A DNA stretch of 25,050 bases from JAKASV01 sp964595035 (GTDB lineage: Bacteria; Babelota; Babeliae; Babelales; Vermiphilaceae), in the NCBI GenBank assembly GCA_964595035.1, contig CAZQNW010000010.1, positions 1-25,050 of the forward strand, written 5' to 3'. This document shows, piece by piece, positions 7,123 to 15,233 of this stretch (within the stretch, counting starts at the first letter, position 1; the number at the start of each line of letters is the position of its first letter). The position numbers and the translations under genes are program-made. The notes beneath the pieces were generated by a model. The model had not been told where the DNA came from, made no database searches, and was given only the letters and a program-made list of their open reading frames with translations.

Positions 7123-8945
7123 ACAGTTTTCAGCCTTGGGTCATAATCAAAGGACGTTTTTTTGTCAGACAAAGCTTCATGTATCTCACGCCAAATAGGA
7201 AACGCTGTGCGGTTTGGGTACACACTACCCATAGAACGATTATCATCACAACCAATGTACACCGCAGTCGTTGTACTTGGGGTAGAACCTACAAACCAAC
7301 AGGTACGTGATTCGTTTGTTGTACCTGTTTTACTGATTGCCTCAGAAGAAAGCCATTTTCCTTTGTACATAATTCTTCTGATACGTTCTATACCGATAGC
7401 TAAAACTTTTGACACTTTGCCACTGACAACAGTAGGTAAAACTTGTTCTATTTTTGGTGTATGGTACCAAATTTTGGTTCCCCACCTATCCTTTACCCAT
7501 TCAATATAATGAGGTTCAACATAAACACCATTATTTGCAAAGATATTAAAAGCACCAATCGCCTCCTTCACTGTAACATCAACACAGCCCAGAGCCAATG
7601 ATGGATACGGATGCATAACTCCTTCGATATGACATTTTTTTGCGAGCTCAATAATCGACTCCGCACCCACTTTTAAAAACATCTTTATAGCAACTATATT
7701 ATTAGATCTGGATAGCGCAGATGCAAGTGTTATACGGCCCAAAAACCTATGATCCCAATTATGGGGACTCCACAGTTGTGAGCCCAGTGTCATCTCTATA
7801 GGTTCATCAACCTCTGTATCGGCAAAACTAAATCCTGCTTGAATAGCTGCGGCATATACGATTGGCTTGAAAACAGAGCCTAACTGCCGTTTTGCCTGCA
7901 AAGCACGATTGAATTTGGAAGACCCATAATCATAGCCTCCCACCATTGCCTTGATAGCGCCAGATTTAGAATCCATAACAAGGACCGCACCATCAATATC
8001 CTTACAAATCGTTGCTCGCATATTTTTACATTGTTCTTGAAAAACTCGTTCAGCTACACGTTGCTCATATCGACTCATTGTTGATTGGATAACAAGCCCA
8101 CCGCAATACAACGCCTCTTTACCTACAATAGGTTCTAAGAAACCTCGTATGGCATCTTTGAAATAAGCAGCCTGCACGTCATCATTATATTTCTTTACAC
8201 ATACAGGTGTTGCTTTTGCTTGTTGATACTCTTGAGTAGTTATAAACCCCAGTTTATGCATATTATTAAGCACAATATTGCGTCTTTTTTGTGCTGAAAG
8301 TGGATACATAAGCGGGCAATAACCTTCAGGTAATTGAACAATACCGGCTAACGTTGCACACTCATCAAGGGATAAATCAATCGCATGTTTTCCCCAAAAA
8401 CGTTGGCTTGCAGCCTCAACGCCATAAATACCGCAACCAAAGTAAGCATGATTTAAATAGGCCTGCATAATTTGTTCTTTAGTATATTGTTGCTCTACAA
8501 GAATTGCGTACATCTGTTCTTTAAATTTTCGTATAAATGTTTTCTTTGCATCAAAAAATAACAAGCGAACCAATTGCTGTGTAATAGTACTTGCACCCTG
8601 TACTTTACGCCCATGGTACATGTTAACCAATAAGGAACGGATTATTCCTTTTATAGAAAGACCGTGATGATGGAAAAACTTCCAATCTTCAGCTGCTATA
8701 AATGCTTGAACAAGAGGTTTGGGTATTTGATCGTAGCTAATAGGCTCACGACGATCAAGTTGAAATCGTGTCCATTCATTGCCATCAGCATCCAATACAA
8801 TTGAAGGCCTATTAGTTTGATAAAGATCAAGAGCAGAAAAATCAATACATTTATTCTGAACAATAAAAAAGAATGCACCTAAACAAAATGCAAAACTTAC
8901 AAAAATAAAAGCCAGCGTCAAATAAAAAATATGTACAAACCGCAT
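7050..8945 (-). CDS. Class A penicillin-binding protein (PBP1A type), glycosyltransferase and transpeptidase
   Basis: Bifunctional peptidoglycan polymerase and cross-linker, 631 residues. One N-terminal transmembrane helix is at about 5-30. The GT51 domain has EDWKFFHHHG (Glu86), GASTITQQL (117-125) and the YLNHAYFGCGIYGVEAAS helix near 163-180. The transpeptidase domain has SVFK with the acyl-enzyme Ser357, SNN at 414-416 and KTGTT at 539-543. All catalytic motifs are present and the length is normal for a compact PBP1A. The ATG at 8945 follows an AGGGA ribosome-binding site on the minus strand. Its 3' end overlaps the end of murG by 73 bp in convergent orientation. It uses the lipid II that MurG makes. 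Confidence 0.95.
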   Translation of the reverse strand: MRFVHIFYLTLAFIFVSFAFCLGAFFFIVQNKCIDFSALDLYQTNRPSIVLDADGNEWTRFQLDRREPISYDQIPKPLVQAFIAAEDWKFFHHHGLSIKGIIRSLLVNMYHGRKVQGASTITQQLVRLLFFDAKKTFIRKFKEQMYAILVEQQYTKEQIMQAYLNHAYFGCGIYGVEAASQRFWGKHAIDLSLDECATLAGIVQLPEGYCPLMYPLSAQKRRNIVLNNMHKLGFITTQEYQQAKATPVCVKKYNDDVQAAYFKDAIRGFLEPIVGKEALYCGGLVIQSTMSRYEQRVAERVFQEQCKNMRATICKDIDGAVLVMDSKSGAIKAMVGGYDYGSSKFNRALQAKRQLGSVFKPIVYAAAIQAGFSFADTEVDEPIEMTLGSQLWSPHNWDHRFLGRITLASALSRSNNIVAIKMFLKVGAESIIELAKKCHIEGVMHPYPSLALGCVDVTVKEAIGAFNIFANNGVYVEPHYIEWVKDRWGTKIWYHTPKIEQVLPTVVSGKVSKVLAIGIERIRRIMYKGKWLSSEAISKTGTTNESRTCWFVGSTPSTTTAVYIGCDDNRSMGSVYPNRTAFPIWREIHEALSDKKTSFDYDPRLKTVYINECTGEIVSEEPSDGVISICI

Positions 8946-9082
8946 GGAAAATCCCTAAACACAAAAACCTTATATTAAGGATACTAGGATCATGATAAAA
9001 TCCAAGAAAAAAAGTAAATTTAGAATAAACTAATAATTTGTATTATCGGCTAAGTATCACGGTATTATACGTGAGGGAATTT

Positions 9083-9232
9083 ATGAAATTATTATATGCT
9101 CCTTGGAGAGCACAGTACTTTTCATAAAGAATAATGACTCTTTATATGAAACGTCTTAAGGAAGGTTAACAAGCTCGTAAGTCACAGCTCGTTGATGAAG
9201 CTATTAAATTGCTCTATGACAAAGAATGCGAA
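9083..9232 (+). pseudogene. Possible remnant of a HIT-family gene start followed by decayed sequence
   Basis: GAGGGA at 9073-9078 is correctly spaced before the ATG at 9083. The encoded peptide MKLLYAPWRAQYFS resembles the beginning of bacterial HIT-family hydrolases, which typically open with an LxAPWRxxY motif, but a TAA follows at 9125. The same frame continues with two short open segments separated by stops at 9167 and 9233, the second reading QARKSQLVDEAIKLLYDKEC. The downstream HIT core (HxHxHxx) was not found. This fits a gene that lost its body by deletion and kept its start signals. A short leader peptide is an alternative. The identification rests on about ten residues. Confidence 0.35.
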
Positions 9233-9372
9233 TGAATTCGCCTATTGTTGCATACCACAATGGGATATGTTCTATAATAATCTTTTCGTTTTTTTATCAT
9301 TATAAGAGAATTCTAACTTGCTGTTCGATTATCTCAAGATATTTCTATGTATCGAATTCGCATTAATCATAT

Positions 9373-9402
9373 CTATACAGATCTTGTCTATACAGATCTT
9401 GA
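9373..9402. repeat. Tandem duplication of a 15-bp unit
   Basis: CTATACAGATCTTGT at 9373-9387 is followed directly by CTATACAGATCTTGA at 9388-9402, 14 of 15 bases identical. It lies in the degraded interval and looks like a recent slippage or duplication event; no function is evident. Confidence 0.7.
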
Positions 9403-9470
9403 CAACCCTATTCTATTGTTTGAAGATATTCACATCACTAAAGTTTCATTGAACATTAAAGGTCATTACT

Positions 9471-9908
9471 ATGGTGAAAATAAACAAGGCTTATATTTTT
9501 TATCCGATACTCATACTATGCATAGGTATTGATATTTACAGTAATTTTGGCCTAGGCAGACCTCTTATATTAAGTCTTTTATGCCTTTTTTCAGTAGCAA
9601 CATCATATGCTTTAACAAATACCAGACTGACTATAATGCTCATACTTTTAGGCCTTGAGTCATTTGTATATTATAGTCAATGGGGAATACAACTCATCTA
9701 TTTGCTACCAATAGCCATAATGACCCAAAAAACATGGAAAATATTCAATAGCCCTCTACAACATGCCTGCCTTGTACTTGTTCTATGCTTGTTTTCACAG
9801 CTTTGTATAGATTTTTTTAAAGGTGGCAATATCTTTTCAATATTTACAATTTTAAAGTTTTTTATTAATATAGTAATGACAATAAGTCTTTCATTGACAT
9901 ATAAATAA
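9471..9908 (+). CDS. Small polytopic membrane protein, possibly MreD-like
   Basis: 145 residues, almost entirely hydrophobic, with about five predicted membrane segments (roughly residues 6-22, 28-48, 52-68, 72-86, 98-115 and a last one near 122-142, some probably fused). Charged residues are few and lie in short loops. No enzymatic motif is visible. The size, topology and a location between cell-wall genes would suit MreD, the membrane partner of the rod-shape complex, but MreD is poorly conserved and mreB and mreC are not here, so this is only a suggestion. AAAGG stands 7 nt before the ATG. The promoter of rnpB is embedded in its 3' end, and its stop is about 3 bp from the predicted rnpB 5' end. 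Confidence 0.65.
   Translation: MVKINKAYIFYPILILCIGIDIYSNFGLGRPLILSLLCLFSVATSYALTNTRLTIMLILLGLESFVYYSQWGIQLIYLLPIAIMTQKTWKIFNSPLQHACLVLVLCLFSQLCIDFFKGGNIFSIFTILKFFINIVMTISLSLTYK
9876..9905 (+). promoter_or_regulatory. Predicted rnpB promoter inside the upstream coding region
   Basis: ATGACA at 9876-9881 and TATAAA at 9900-9905 are 18 bp apart. The expected start of transcription, 6-7 bp after the -10, coincides with the first base of the RNase P RNA P1 helix at about 9911. The elements overlap the last codons of the membrane protein gene. Confidence 0.55.
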
Positions 9909-9910
9909 GT

Positions 9911-10269
9911 ATGGAGGATAGACGAGGCAATCGCTCTTGATTAACCCCAAGAGAGGAAAGTCCGGACTCCCAACAAGCAAGGTACCTTGGAAGATGTATA
10001 TCAATCAAGGGGGGCGAAAGCCCATGGATAAGTGCCACAGAAAATAACCGCTTGGTCTTCATTGGCCAAGTAAGGGTGAAAATGTGCGGTAAGAGCGCAC
10101 AGTTATATGCAGCAATGTATGTAAGGGGTAAACCCTACCTGGAGCAAGACAAAATAGGCACGTTCGGTGGCTTGTTCCGATTTTAAACGTGCGGGTATGT
10201 CGCATAGATAGATGGTTGCCGCTTAGGATATTTCTAAGTACAGAATCCGGCTTATTGTCTACCCTCCAT
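9911..10269 (+). ncRNA. rnpB: RNase P RNA (M1 RNA), bacterial type
   Basis: Catalytic RNA of RNase P, which matures tRNA 5' ends. The diagnostic conserved regions are all present in order: GAGGAAAGTCCGGACTCC near the 5' end, CACAGAAAATAACCGC, AAGGGTGAAAATGTGCGGTA with AGAGCGCAC, GGTAAACCCTACCTGGAGCA followed by AAATAGG, and AGATGGTTGCCG with ACAGAATCCGGCTTAT at the 3' end. The ends are set by the P1 pairing of ATGGAGG (9911-9917) plus ATAGAC with GTCTAC plus CCTCCAT (ending at 10269), giving about 359 nt. No clear hairpin-plus-T-run terminator follows, so it may read through into the PASTA gene 30 bp downstream or be trimmed. Confidence 0.97.
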
Positions 10270-10298
10270 AACCTTTATAATAATAAAAAGATTAACAC

Positions 10299-11015
10299 AT
10301 GAAAAAATTCCTTTGGGTCATCCCTTTTTTAAGCTTTTTGAGTGGTTACCTTATAATGAGCTTTATATACCAACCCAAGACAGCAAAAACTCCTTCTCTG
10401 ATAGGTAAATCTGTTCAACAGGCATTAAATTTAGCTGCAACCCAAGGCTTAAGCTTGCGTCTCATAGCCGAAAAAGAAGAAGCTGATATTCCTGCAGGGA
10501 CAATTATTTCTCAAAACCCTCTGCCCAATACTCATATAAAAGCACACCAAGCAATAGCATGCATTGTTTCCAAAAAAACGGAACAAAAAATACCTAATCT
10601 TATTGGCAAGTCAAAAAATGACATAATTAATGAACTTGCATCACTAAAATTAGACTACACATTCCATTGCGTTTCCAGCCAAGCTCCAGCTGGGACTTGT
10701 ATAGCCCAAAACCCAATGGCAGGATCATCTTTGAATTCCAAAGAAATCGTCCTCTACATATCTCAAGGAACGGCTCATCATTATATTTTCCCCGACTTTA
10801 GACAAAAAGATATCGATGAAGTCAAAAATCTTCTGGCTCATAAACCTGTTACCATACAAATCACTCATTTACTAGAACAACCTGAAGATCATACATGTGC
10901 CCAATGTATTGTTTCAGATCAGCGACCACGCCCCGGCACCATTGTACAACTTGATGAGCAAAAGCCAATTAACGTACAGCTTATAGCTACACCTGTTATA
11001 GACGCTCACTCTTAA
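10299..11015 (+). CDS. Membrane-anchored protein with three PASTA repeats, no kinase domain
   Basis: 238 residues. An N-terminal membrane helix (about 4-26) serves as signal anchor, so the rest faces outwards. Three PASTA-like repeats follow: about 32-100 (TPSLIGKSVQQALNLAATQGL, then GTIISQNPLPNTHI), about 97-165 (IPNLIGKSKNDIINELASLKL, then GTCIAQNPMAGSSL) and a diverged third at 168-232 (FPDFRQKDIDEVKNLLAHKP, then VSDQRPRPGTIV). PASTA domains bind uncross-linked peptidoglycan or muropeptides in PknB/Stk kinases and some PBPs. Here neither a kinase nor a transpeptidase is attached, so a role as peptidoglycan sensor or scaffold is inference. Only a weak AAAG ribosome-binding site precedes the ATG; TATAAT at about 10276-10281 could be a -10. 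Confidence 0.85.
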   Translation: MKKFLWVIPFLSFLSGYLIMSFIYQPKTAKTPSLIGKSVQQALNLAATQGLSLRLIAEKEEADIPAGTIISQNPLPNTHIKAHQAIACIVSKKTEQKIPNLIGKSKNDIINELASLKLDYTFHCVSSQAPAGTCIAQNPMAGSSLNSKEIVLYISQGTAHHYIFPDFRQKDIDEVKNLLAHKPVTIQITHLLEQPEDHTCAQCIVSDQRPRPGTIVQLDEQKPINVQLIATPVIDAHS

Positions 11016-11183
11016 GTGTTTATATAGCAAACTTATTAAGAGCCTTGAGCACATGTCAAAAGCTACTAATATCAGAAGCAAAAGCCAACTCAATCGTACC
11101 CATTATAAATTTGTTGTCTCTAAGCTCATAAATCCATACACTTAGTTATAGAATATTATCATTATCATAACCAATAGAAAATT

Positions 11184-11807
11184 ATGAATACCAAGAAAGA
11201 TACTATCATTGCTTTTGATTTACATAGCGTTATTTTTAAAGCAAATATACAAGAGATGTTGCGCATATTATGGCAATGGCCTAAAAAGCTCAAGCTACTT
11301 CTTTGTGGAATGAATTTGATACTTGTATGGAAAGCTTTCCGTTTATTATTCAATAACCCTACAGATGAAGAATACTTTGCGTTGTTTCAGCAAAACTGTC
11401 CTACTATAGCACCACTCATTATCAAATTATTCAATGCATTTAAGCCTATAGACAAAACTATAGGTATACTCAAGGAACTGAAATCTCAAGGCTATACTTT
11501 ACATATTGCATCCAATATTGGACCACGACGATTTGCCGCATTAAAAAATCGATACCCGGATATTATAGGACTTTTTGAAAAAGCAACAATAAATAATGGA
11601 AATCTGGACAATCTTATCAAAAAACCTCATCCGGAATTTTTTGAAATATATCTGCATGACAATAACCCGGAACACAGGCCGGTTGTATTTGTAGATGACA
11701 AATTACGTAATATCACAGCAGCACAAAAATACGAAATTCAAGGAATTCAATTTCATTCGCCGGAACAATTACGCAAATCATTAACAAAGATGCACATACT
11801 CTCTTAA
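11184..11807 (+). CDS. HAD-superfamily hydrolase with altered first motif
   Basis: 207 residues with the order of HAD motifs: motif I IIAFDLHSVIF (residues 8-18), a helical cap (about 20-95), motif II TLHIASNIG near 110, motif III Lys in IKKPHPEFF near 150, and motif IV PVVFVDDKLRN near 170-178. The nucleophilic Asp of motif I is present, but the second position, Asp in DxDx(T/V) phosphatases, is His. The cap and the spacing suit subfamily IA, such as sugar-phosphate or nucleotide phosphatases. The substrate is unknown. There is no good ribosome-binding site before the ATG. The stop overlaps the stop of gpsA on the other strand by 4 bp (TTAA at 11804-11807). Confidence 0.8.
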   Translation: MNTKKDTIIAFDLHSVIFKANIQEMLRILWQWPKKLKLLLCGMNLILVWKAFRLLFNNPTDEEYFALFQQNCPTIAPLIIKLFNAFKPIDKTIGILKELKSQGYTLHIASNIGPRRFAALKNRYPDIIGLFEKATINNGNLDNLIKKPHPEFFEIYLHDNNPEHRPVVFVDDKLRNITAAQKYEIQGIQFHSPEQLRKSLTKMHILS

Positions 11808-12793
11808 GAACACCCATAGATATTTTTTAAGATATCTAAAAAATCCTGTACCCCACACAACCCTTTAGTCATCTTGTATATCCCAACAAGTACAGGCAGA
11901 TCTAATGTATAACGTTGTGCTAACTGATGGATCGAACAAGCTGTATTGACTCCCTCGGGAGTAACCCCCAGTTCTTCTATCACGCTTTCGACACTCCTGC
12001 CCTGACCAAGACAGCGGCCAAGATATGCATTACGACTTAATGTACCCATAGACGTAAGCACAAGATCTCCTACACCGGTCAAACCATACAGCGTCTCTTT
12101 TTTACCGCCAAGTACTTGCGAACATAGAGCAATTTCTGCAAGTCCTTGAGTAAATACCAACGCTCTCGTATTACATGAATATCCAGCACCCTCAAGAATA
12201 CCAAGACCTAATGCAAGAACATTCTTAAATGCACCTCCACACTGCTGCCCAATTAAATCATCACAATCATATGTACAGCAATATGAATTACGCAACAGTG
12301 TATGAATATCTTTTCTGAATACATCATCATCACAAGCTACAGAAAGCCCAGTCAGACATTTTTCTGCAAATTCATACGCAAAGCTCGGGCCAGCAACCCC
12401 TGCAACACGCACCTCATCACCTAACACGTCAATAATGACCTGACTCGGCAACATAAGCCGTTCATGCTCAAGCCCTTTACTCAACACAACAAAGCGATGT
12501 TTCACTGTAACATATTGTTTTGCTTGCTCGAATACAGAACGTAAATGAGCTACAGGTACAGCCTCAAAAATGATATCGGCTTGCTCAAAAACATCTGAGA
12601 TACTATTTGTTGGAACAATTGATTGTGAGAGTTTAACGCTAGGCAAATAACGTTCATTTATGCGTGTAGAACGTATTTCATCAACAACTTCTTTTTCAAA
12701 GCACCACAAAATAACTTCATAACCATTATGCGCTAATGCTGTTGCAACAGCCGTCCCCCATGCTCCACCACCTAACATGCCCACTTTTTTCAT
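11804..12793 (-). CDS. gpsA: Glycerol-3-phosphate dehydrogenase [NAD(P)+]
   Basis: Reduces dihydroxyacetone phosphate to sn-glycerol-3-phosphate, the backbone for phospholipids. 329 residues, normal length. The N-terminal Rossmann loop is VGMLGGGAWGTAVA (4-17). Family motifs follow: FVVLSKGLE around 101-109, AGVAGPSFAYEFA around 131-143, and the catalytic-lysine region CGGAFKNVLALGLGI with Lys190. The C-terminal domain carries GLTGVGDLVLTSMGTLSRN and EGVNTAC. The ATG overlaps the uppS stop as ATGA, so the pair is translationally coupled. pgpA, another phospholipid gene, lies 1.5 kb upstream on the same strand. Confidence 0.96.
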   Translation of the reverse strand: MKKVGMLGGGAWGTAVATALAHNGYEVILWCFEKEVVDEIRSTRINERYLPSVKLSQSIVPTNSISDVFEQADIIFEAVPVAHLRSVFEQAKQYVTVKHRFVVLSKGLEHERLMLPSQVIIDVLGDEVRVAGVAGPSFAYEFAEKCLTGLSVACDDDVFRKDIHTLLRNSYCCTYDCDDLIGQQCGGAFKNVLALGLGILEGAGYSCNTRALVFTQGLAEIALCSQVLGGKKETLYGLTGVGDLVLTSMGTLSRNAYLGRCLGQGRSVESVIEELGVTPEGVNTACSIHQLAQRYTLDLPVLVGIYKMTKGLCGVQDFLDILKNIYGCS

Positions 12794-13479
12794 CGTCCAA
12801 AATTCCTTTTACATGACATAAAATAGTCATATGCCGCTTCAAACTCTGCATGTGTCATATCCGGCCACAAACACTGCGGAAAATATAATTCGCTATACAC
12901 AGTTTGATAGGTTAAAAAATTACTCAATCTGTTGGCAAAACCTGTTCGGATAACCAAATCCGGATCCGGAATATCACCTGACCACAGATATTTTTTAAAT
13001 GATTGTTCAGTGATCGACATCACATCAAGCTTGCCTGAACATACAAGTTCGCATATATGCTGTACACCGGCAATAATTTCTTGACGACCTCCATAACAAA
13101 AAAGAAGTTGAATAGTAAGTTTTTCTCCATCCTTTGTAATTCGTTCAATTTCATGGCAAATATCTTTAATATGGTTTGGGAATAAAGACCTGTCGCCAAC
13201 AATATGCACACGAGCACCCTTAGCCGCCATCTGCGTTGCATACTTTTTACCGTAGGCAACTAGCAGATTAAATATACATTCTCGTTCAACAACAGAACGT
13301 TGCAAATTTTCTATTGAAAATGCAAAAAGCGATAGATATGGAATCTTCTTTTCAAGGCAAAAATCAGCAGCATGCTCAGCTCGAGCTAACCCTTCAAGTA
13401 CACCGTCCGATAAGGAGACGCCCTTCTTTTTTGCCCATCTACGATTACCATCCATTATACAAGCTAAGTGCTGCATCAT
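12790..13479 (-). CDS. uppS: Isoprenyl transferase (undecaprenyl diphosphate synthase)
   Basis: Cis-prenyltransferase that makes the undecaprenyl diphosphate carrier used by MurG. 229 residues. The N-terminus HLACIMDGNRRWAKKKG holds the catalytic Asp10 and the GNxRWA signature. LSLFAFSIENLQRS corresponds to the conserved YAFSTENW region. The C-terminus has DLVIRTGFANRLSNFL with YSELYFPQCLWPD, which match the RLSNFLLWQ and SELYFTxxLWP motifs. The length is on the short side but complete. It overlaps gpsA by 4 bp downstream. Some 120 bp of AT-rich sequence separate it from comF; no strong promoter was read there. Confidence 0.95.
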   Translation of the reverse strand: MMQHLACIMDGNRRWAKKKGVSLSDGVLEGLARAEHAADFCLEKKIPYLSLFAFSIENLQRSVVERECIFNLLVAYGKKYATQMAAKGARVHIVGDRSLFPNHIKDICHEIERITKDGEKLTIQLLFCYGGRQEIIAGVQHICELVCSGKLDVMSITEQSFKKYLWSGDIPDPDLVIRTGFANRLSNFLTYQTVYSELYFPQCLWPDMTHAEFEAAYDYFMSCKRNFGR

Positions 13480-13602
13480 ACGTTTTATGCCCCTCGCCTA
13501 CAAATTAATTTATACCTTGTACACATCATATAAAGGTAGCATATGATGCTCTGATATTCTAGCGTAAAAAAGTGACAAAAACTACGTAAAACTGTTGATA
13601 TA

Positions 13603-14274
13603 TTAAACTACACGTGCCGCTACAACAATCGTAATTGAGGCAGGTTGAACTTGTAATAACACTTTTGCTGCTGCTTTGACAGTTGAACCTGTAGTCAAAA
13701 GATCATCAACCAAAATAATATGTTTATTTCTATACCGATCTATATCTTTGCTTACCAATTCAAAAGCCTCGTGTACATTAAGTGTACGCTGTTGCGCTGA
13801 AAGGCCTGCCTGAAATTTAGTCTTTTTTATGCGCTTTAGAAGTTTAGCTAACGGTATTCCTTTTTTACGTGCCAGGACTTTGGCAATTTCTTCCGCTTGA
13901 TTAAATCCACGACGCGCATAACGGGACCAATGCAAAGGAATAGGAACTATATAATCAGCTGGAATTGAACGGAATATGGTTAGATCATATATAAGTCGTC
14001 CGAGCAACCTACCAGCTTGAATATCTGATCGCCGTTTAGCTAAAATTAAAGGGCGGATAGGATCTCTATATGCTGATACTGCAATAACTTTCATCGAACG
14101 TGTTTCCGTCAACTGAATTGAACTGGAAACTATCGGTCGAATCATATGCAAACAAGAATCACAAAATATAGTGCGTTTGTCTAACAACTTATGACAATGC
14201 GTACAGCAACACGGAAAGATAAGATGTGAAATTGCGTTACCAATTTCACACGCTAATATCCAGGCTTTTTTCAT
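13603..14274 (-). CDS. comF: ComF-family phosphoribosyltransferase-like protein
   Basis: 223 residues from the ATG at 14274, chosen because it forms TAATG with the pgpA stop and has GGA 6 nt upstream; a longer frame begins at 14304 inside pgpA. The N-terminus has a zinc-ribbon cysteine set (CCCTHC and, 10 residues on, FCDSC). The C-terminal half is a type I PRTase fold with the PRPP-binding motif HIILVDDLLTTGSTVKAA and the ComF hallmark VPIPLHWSRYARRGFNQAEEIA. ComF proteins are linked to DNA uptake or recombination in competent bacteria; its actual role here is not shown. It is the last gene of the pheT-lspA-pgpA-comF group. Confidence 0.9.
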   Translation of the reverse strand: MKKAWILACEIGNAISHLIFPCCCTHCHKLLDKRTIFCDSCLHMIRPIVSSSIQLTETRSMKVIAVSAYRDPIRPLILAKRRSDIQAGRLLGRLIYDLTIFRSIPADYIVPIPLHWSRYARRGFNQAEEIAKVLARKKGIPLAKLLKRIKKTKFQAGLSAQQRTLNVHEAFELVSKDIDRYRNKHIILVDDLLTTGSTVKAAAKVLLQVQPASITIVVAARVV

Positions 14275-14741
14275 TAACATCCGACGAAAATATAGTAACC
14301 ACATCTTACAACTACTTGCGCAAGAATTCCCGCTAAAACATCATCGAGCAAGATTCCCCATGCACCGGACAACCGTTCAGCATAATGAATACCGCAACAT
14401 TTGGTAATATCAAAAAATCTAAAGGCAAGAAAACCCGCAATTATTGTTTGCCAACACAAAGGTACCGCATAAAAAGAAAGCAAACATCCAACAAACTCAT
14501 CCAGTACAATCTGGCTTGGATCACGCGTATCTTTAAAATAATCCAGCGCATGCATAATTATTACGACTGAACAACAAAACAAAAATACCACAACCGCAAG
14601 ATAATAGATTGTAGAAAGGGCTTCATGCAAGCAGTACATACAAGGCAAAGTTACCAAGGTCGCCATCGTTCCCGGCATCACTAGATAGCCGACAGGACCC
14701 AATGTAGCAATACGTACCCATGATTTTTTTGTGTTGATCAT
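14274..14741 (-). CDS. pgpA: Phosphatidylglycerophosphatase A
   Basis: Integral membrane enzyme that removes phosphate from phosphatidylglycerophosphate to give phosphatidylglycerol. 155 residues with about four membrane segments. PgpA motifs are in order: LVMPGTMATLVTLP near 20-34, DPSQIVLDEFVGC around 74-87, FRFFDITK around 107-114 and WGILLDDVLAGI around 127-139; the acidic residues in these are the proposed metal and catalytic ligands. The usual Pro in the FDIxKP motif is replaced by Cys (FDITKCCGI). It lies 21 bp downstream of lspA and is coupled by TAATG to comF. Phosphatidylglycerol is the lipid donor for lipoproteins that LspA then processes. Confidence 0.92.
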   Translation of the reverse strand: MINTKKSWVRIATLGPVGYLVMPGTMATLVTLPCMYCLHEALSTIYYLAVVVFLFCCSVVIIMHALDYFKDTRDPSQIVLDEFVGCLLSFYAVPLCWQTIIAGFLAFRFFDITKCCGIHYAERLSGAWGILLDDVLAGILAQVVVRCGYYIFVGC

Positions 14742-14762
14742 ATGCTCACCAATTATGAATAT

Positions 14763-15233
14763 TTATGCACCTTGACGCCACAGATTGATCAGCATAATAC
14801 CAACGCCAACAACAATAGCTATGTCGGCTACATTGAATACAGGAAAACACCAATCACAATATGATACTACTATAAAATCTATAACCCCCGCATACCATAT
14901 TCTATCAACTAGGTTAGATAGAGCCCCGGAAAGTACAAGCATTTCACCTAAAACCGAGTAATTTTCTTTAAATCGTTTGTATGTATATACGGCCAATGCA
15001 ACAATAACAGCACATATAATCGAGGTCATAAGTATAAAACTAATTGAACTGTAGCTATAAAATATACCCCAGGAAATACCACGATTTTTTACATATGACC
15101 ATGAAAGGAATGGTATCCCTGATTCCACCGTACCATCAAGTTTCATAGCTATATGCTTTGTAACCCGATCAGCAATACAAATAATATGTGCAAGAATAAC
15201 ATACCAGATAATTTTATATGTTTTTTTAATCAT
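14763..15233 (-). CDS. lspA: Lipoprotein signal peptidase (signal peptidase II)
   Basis: Aspartic protease in the inner membrane that cleaves prolipoprotein signal peptides. 156 residues, four membrane segments. Signatures: DRVTK at 22-26, KNRGISWGIF at 49-58 (the N-x-G-x-x-x-G region), SGALSNLVDRI with catalytic Asp110, GVIDFIVV, and FPVFNVADIAIVVG with catalytic Asp137. Length is normal. The ATG overlaps the pheT stop as ATGA (15230-15233), so its translation is coupled to the synthetase. Confidence 0.95.
   Translation of the reverse strand: MIKKTYKIIWYVILAHIICIADRVTKHIAMKLDGTVESGIPFLSWSYVKNRGISWGIFYSYSSISFILMTSIICAVIVALAVYTYKRFKENYSVLGEMLVLSGALSNLVDRIWYAGVIDFIVVSYCDWCFPVFNVADIAIVVGVGIMLINLWRQGA

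Larger units (their letters stand above)
8946..9470. other. Non-coding or degraded interval between the PBP and membrane protein genes
   Basis: About 525 bp without an intact gene. The left 130 bp must contain the promoter of the minus-strand PBP gene, but no -10/-35 pair is convincing. The middle holds a short HIT-like reading frame with an excellent ribosome-binding site and several following stops. The right part has a 15-bp tandem duplication and the leader of the membrane protein gene. No tRNA or hairpin with a T-run was seen. Confidence 0.6.

Noticed and set aside
7162..7509. 115-codon open frame on the plus strand
   Set aside because: It lies antisense within the transpeptidase domain of the PBP, which has all catalytic motifs; the frame is a shadow.
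9347..9532. 61-codon open frame before the membrane protein gene
   Set aside because: It has no ribosome-binding site, includes the tandem duplication, and overlaps the start of the better supported membrane protein gene by 62 bp in another frame.
13524..13548. CATCATAT and ATATGATG inverted repeat between uppS and comF
   Set aside because: Arms of only 8 bp, AT-rich, no T-run; neither a terminator nor an operator can be claimed.
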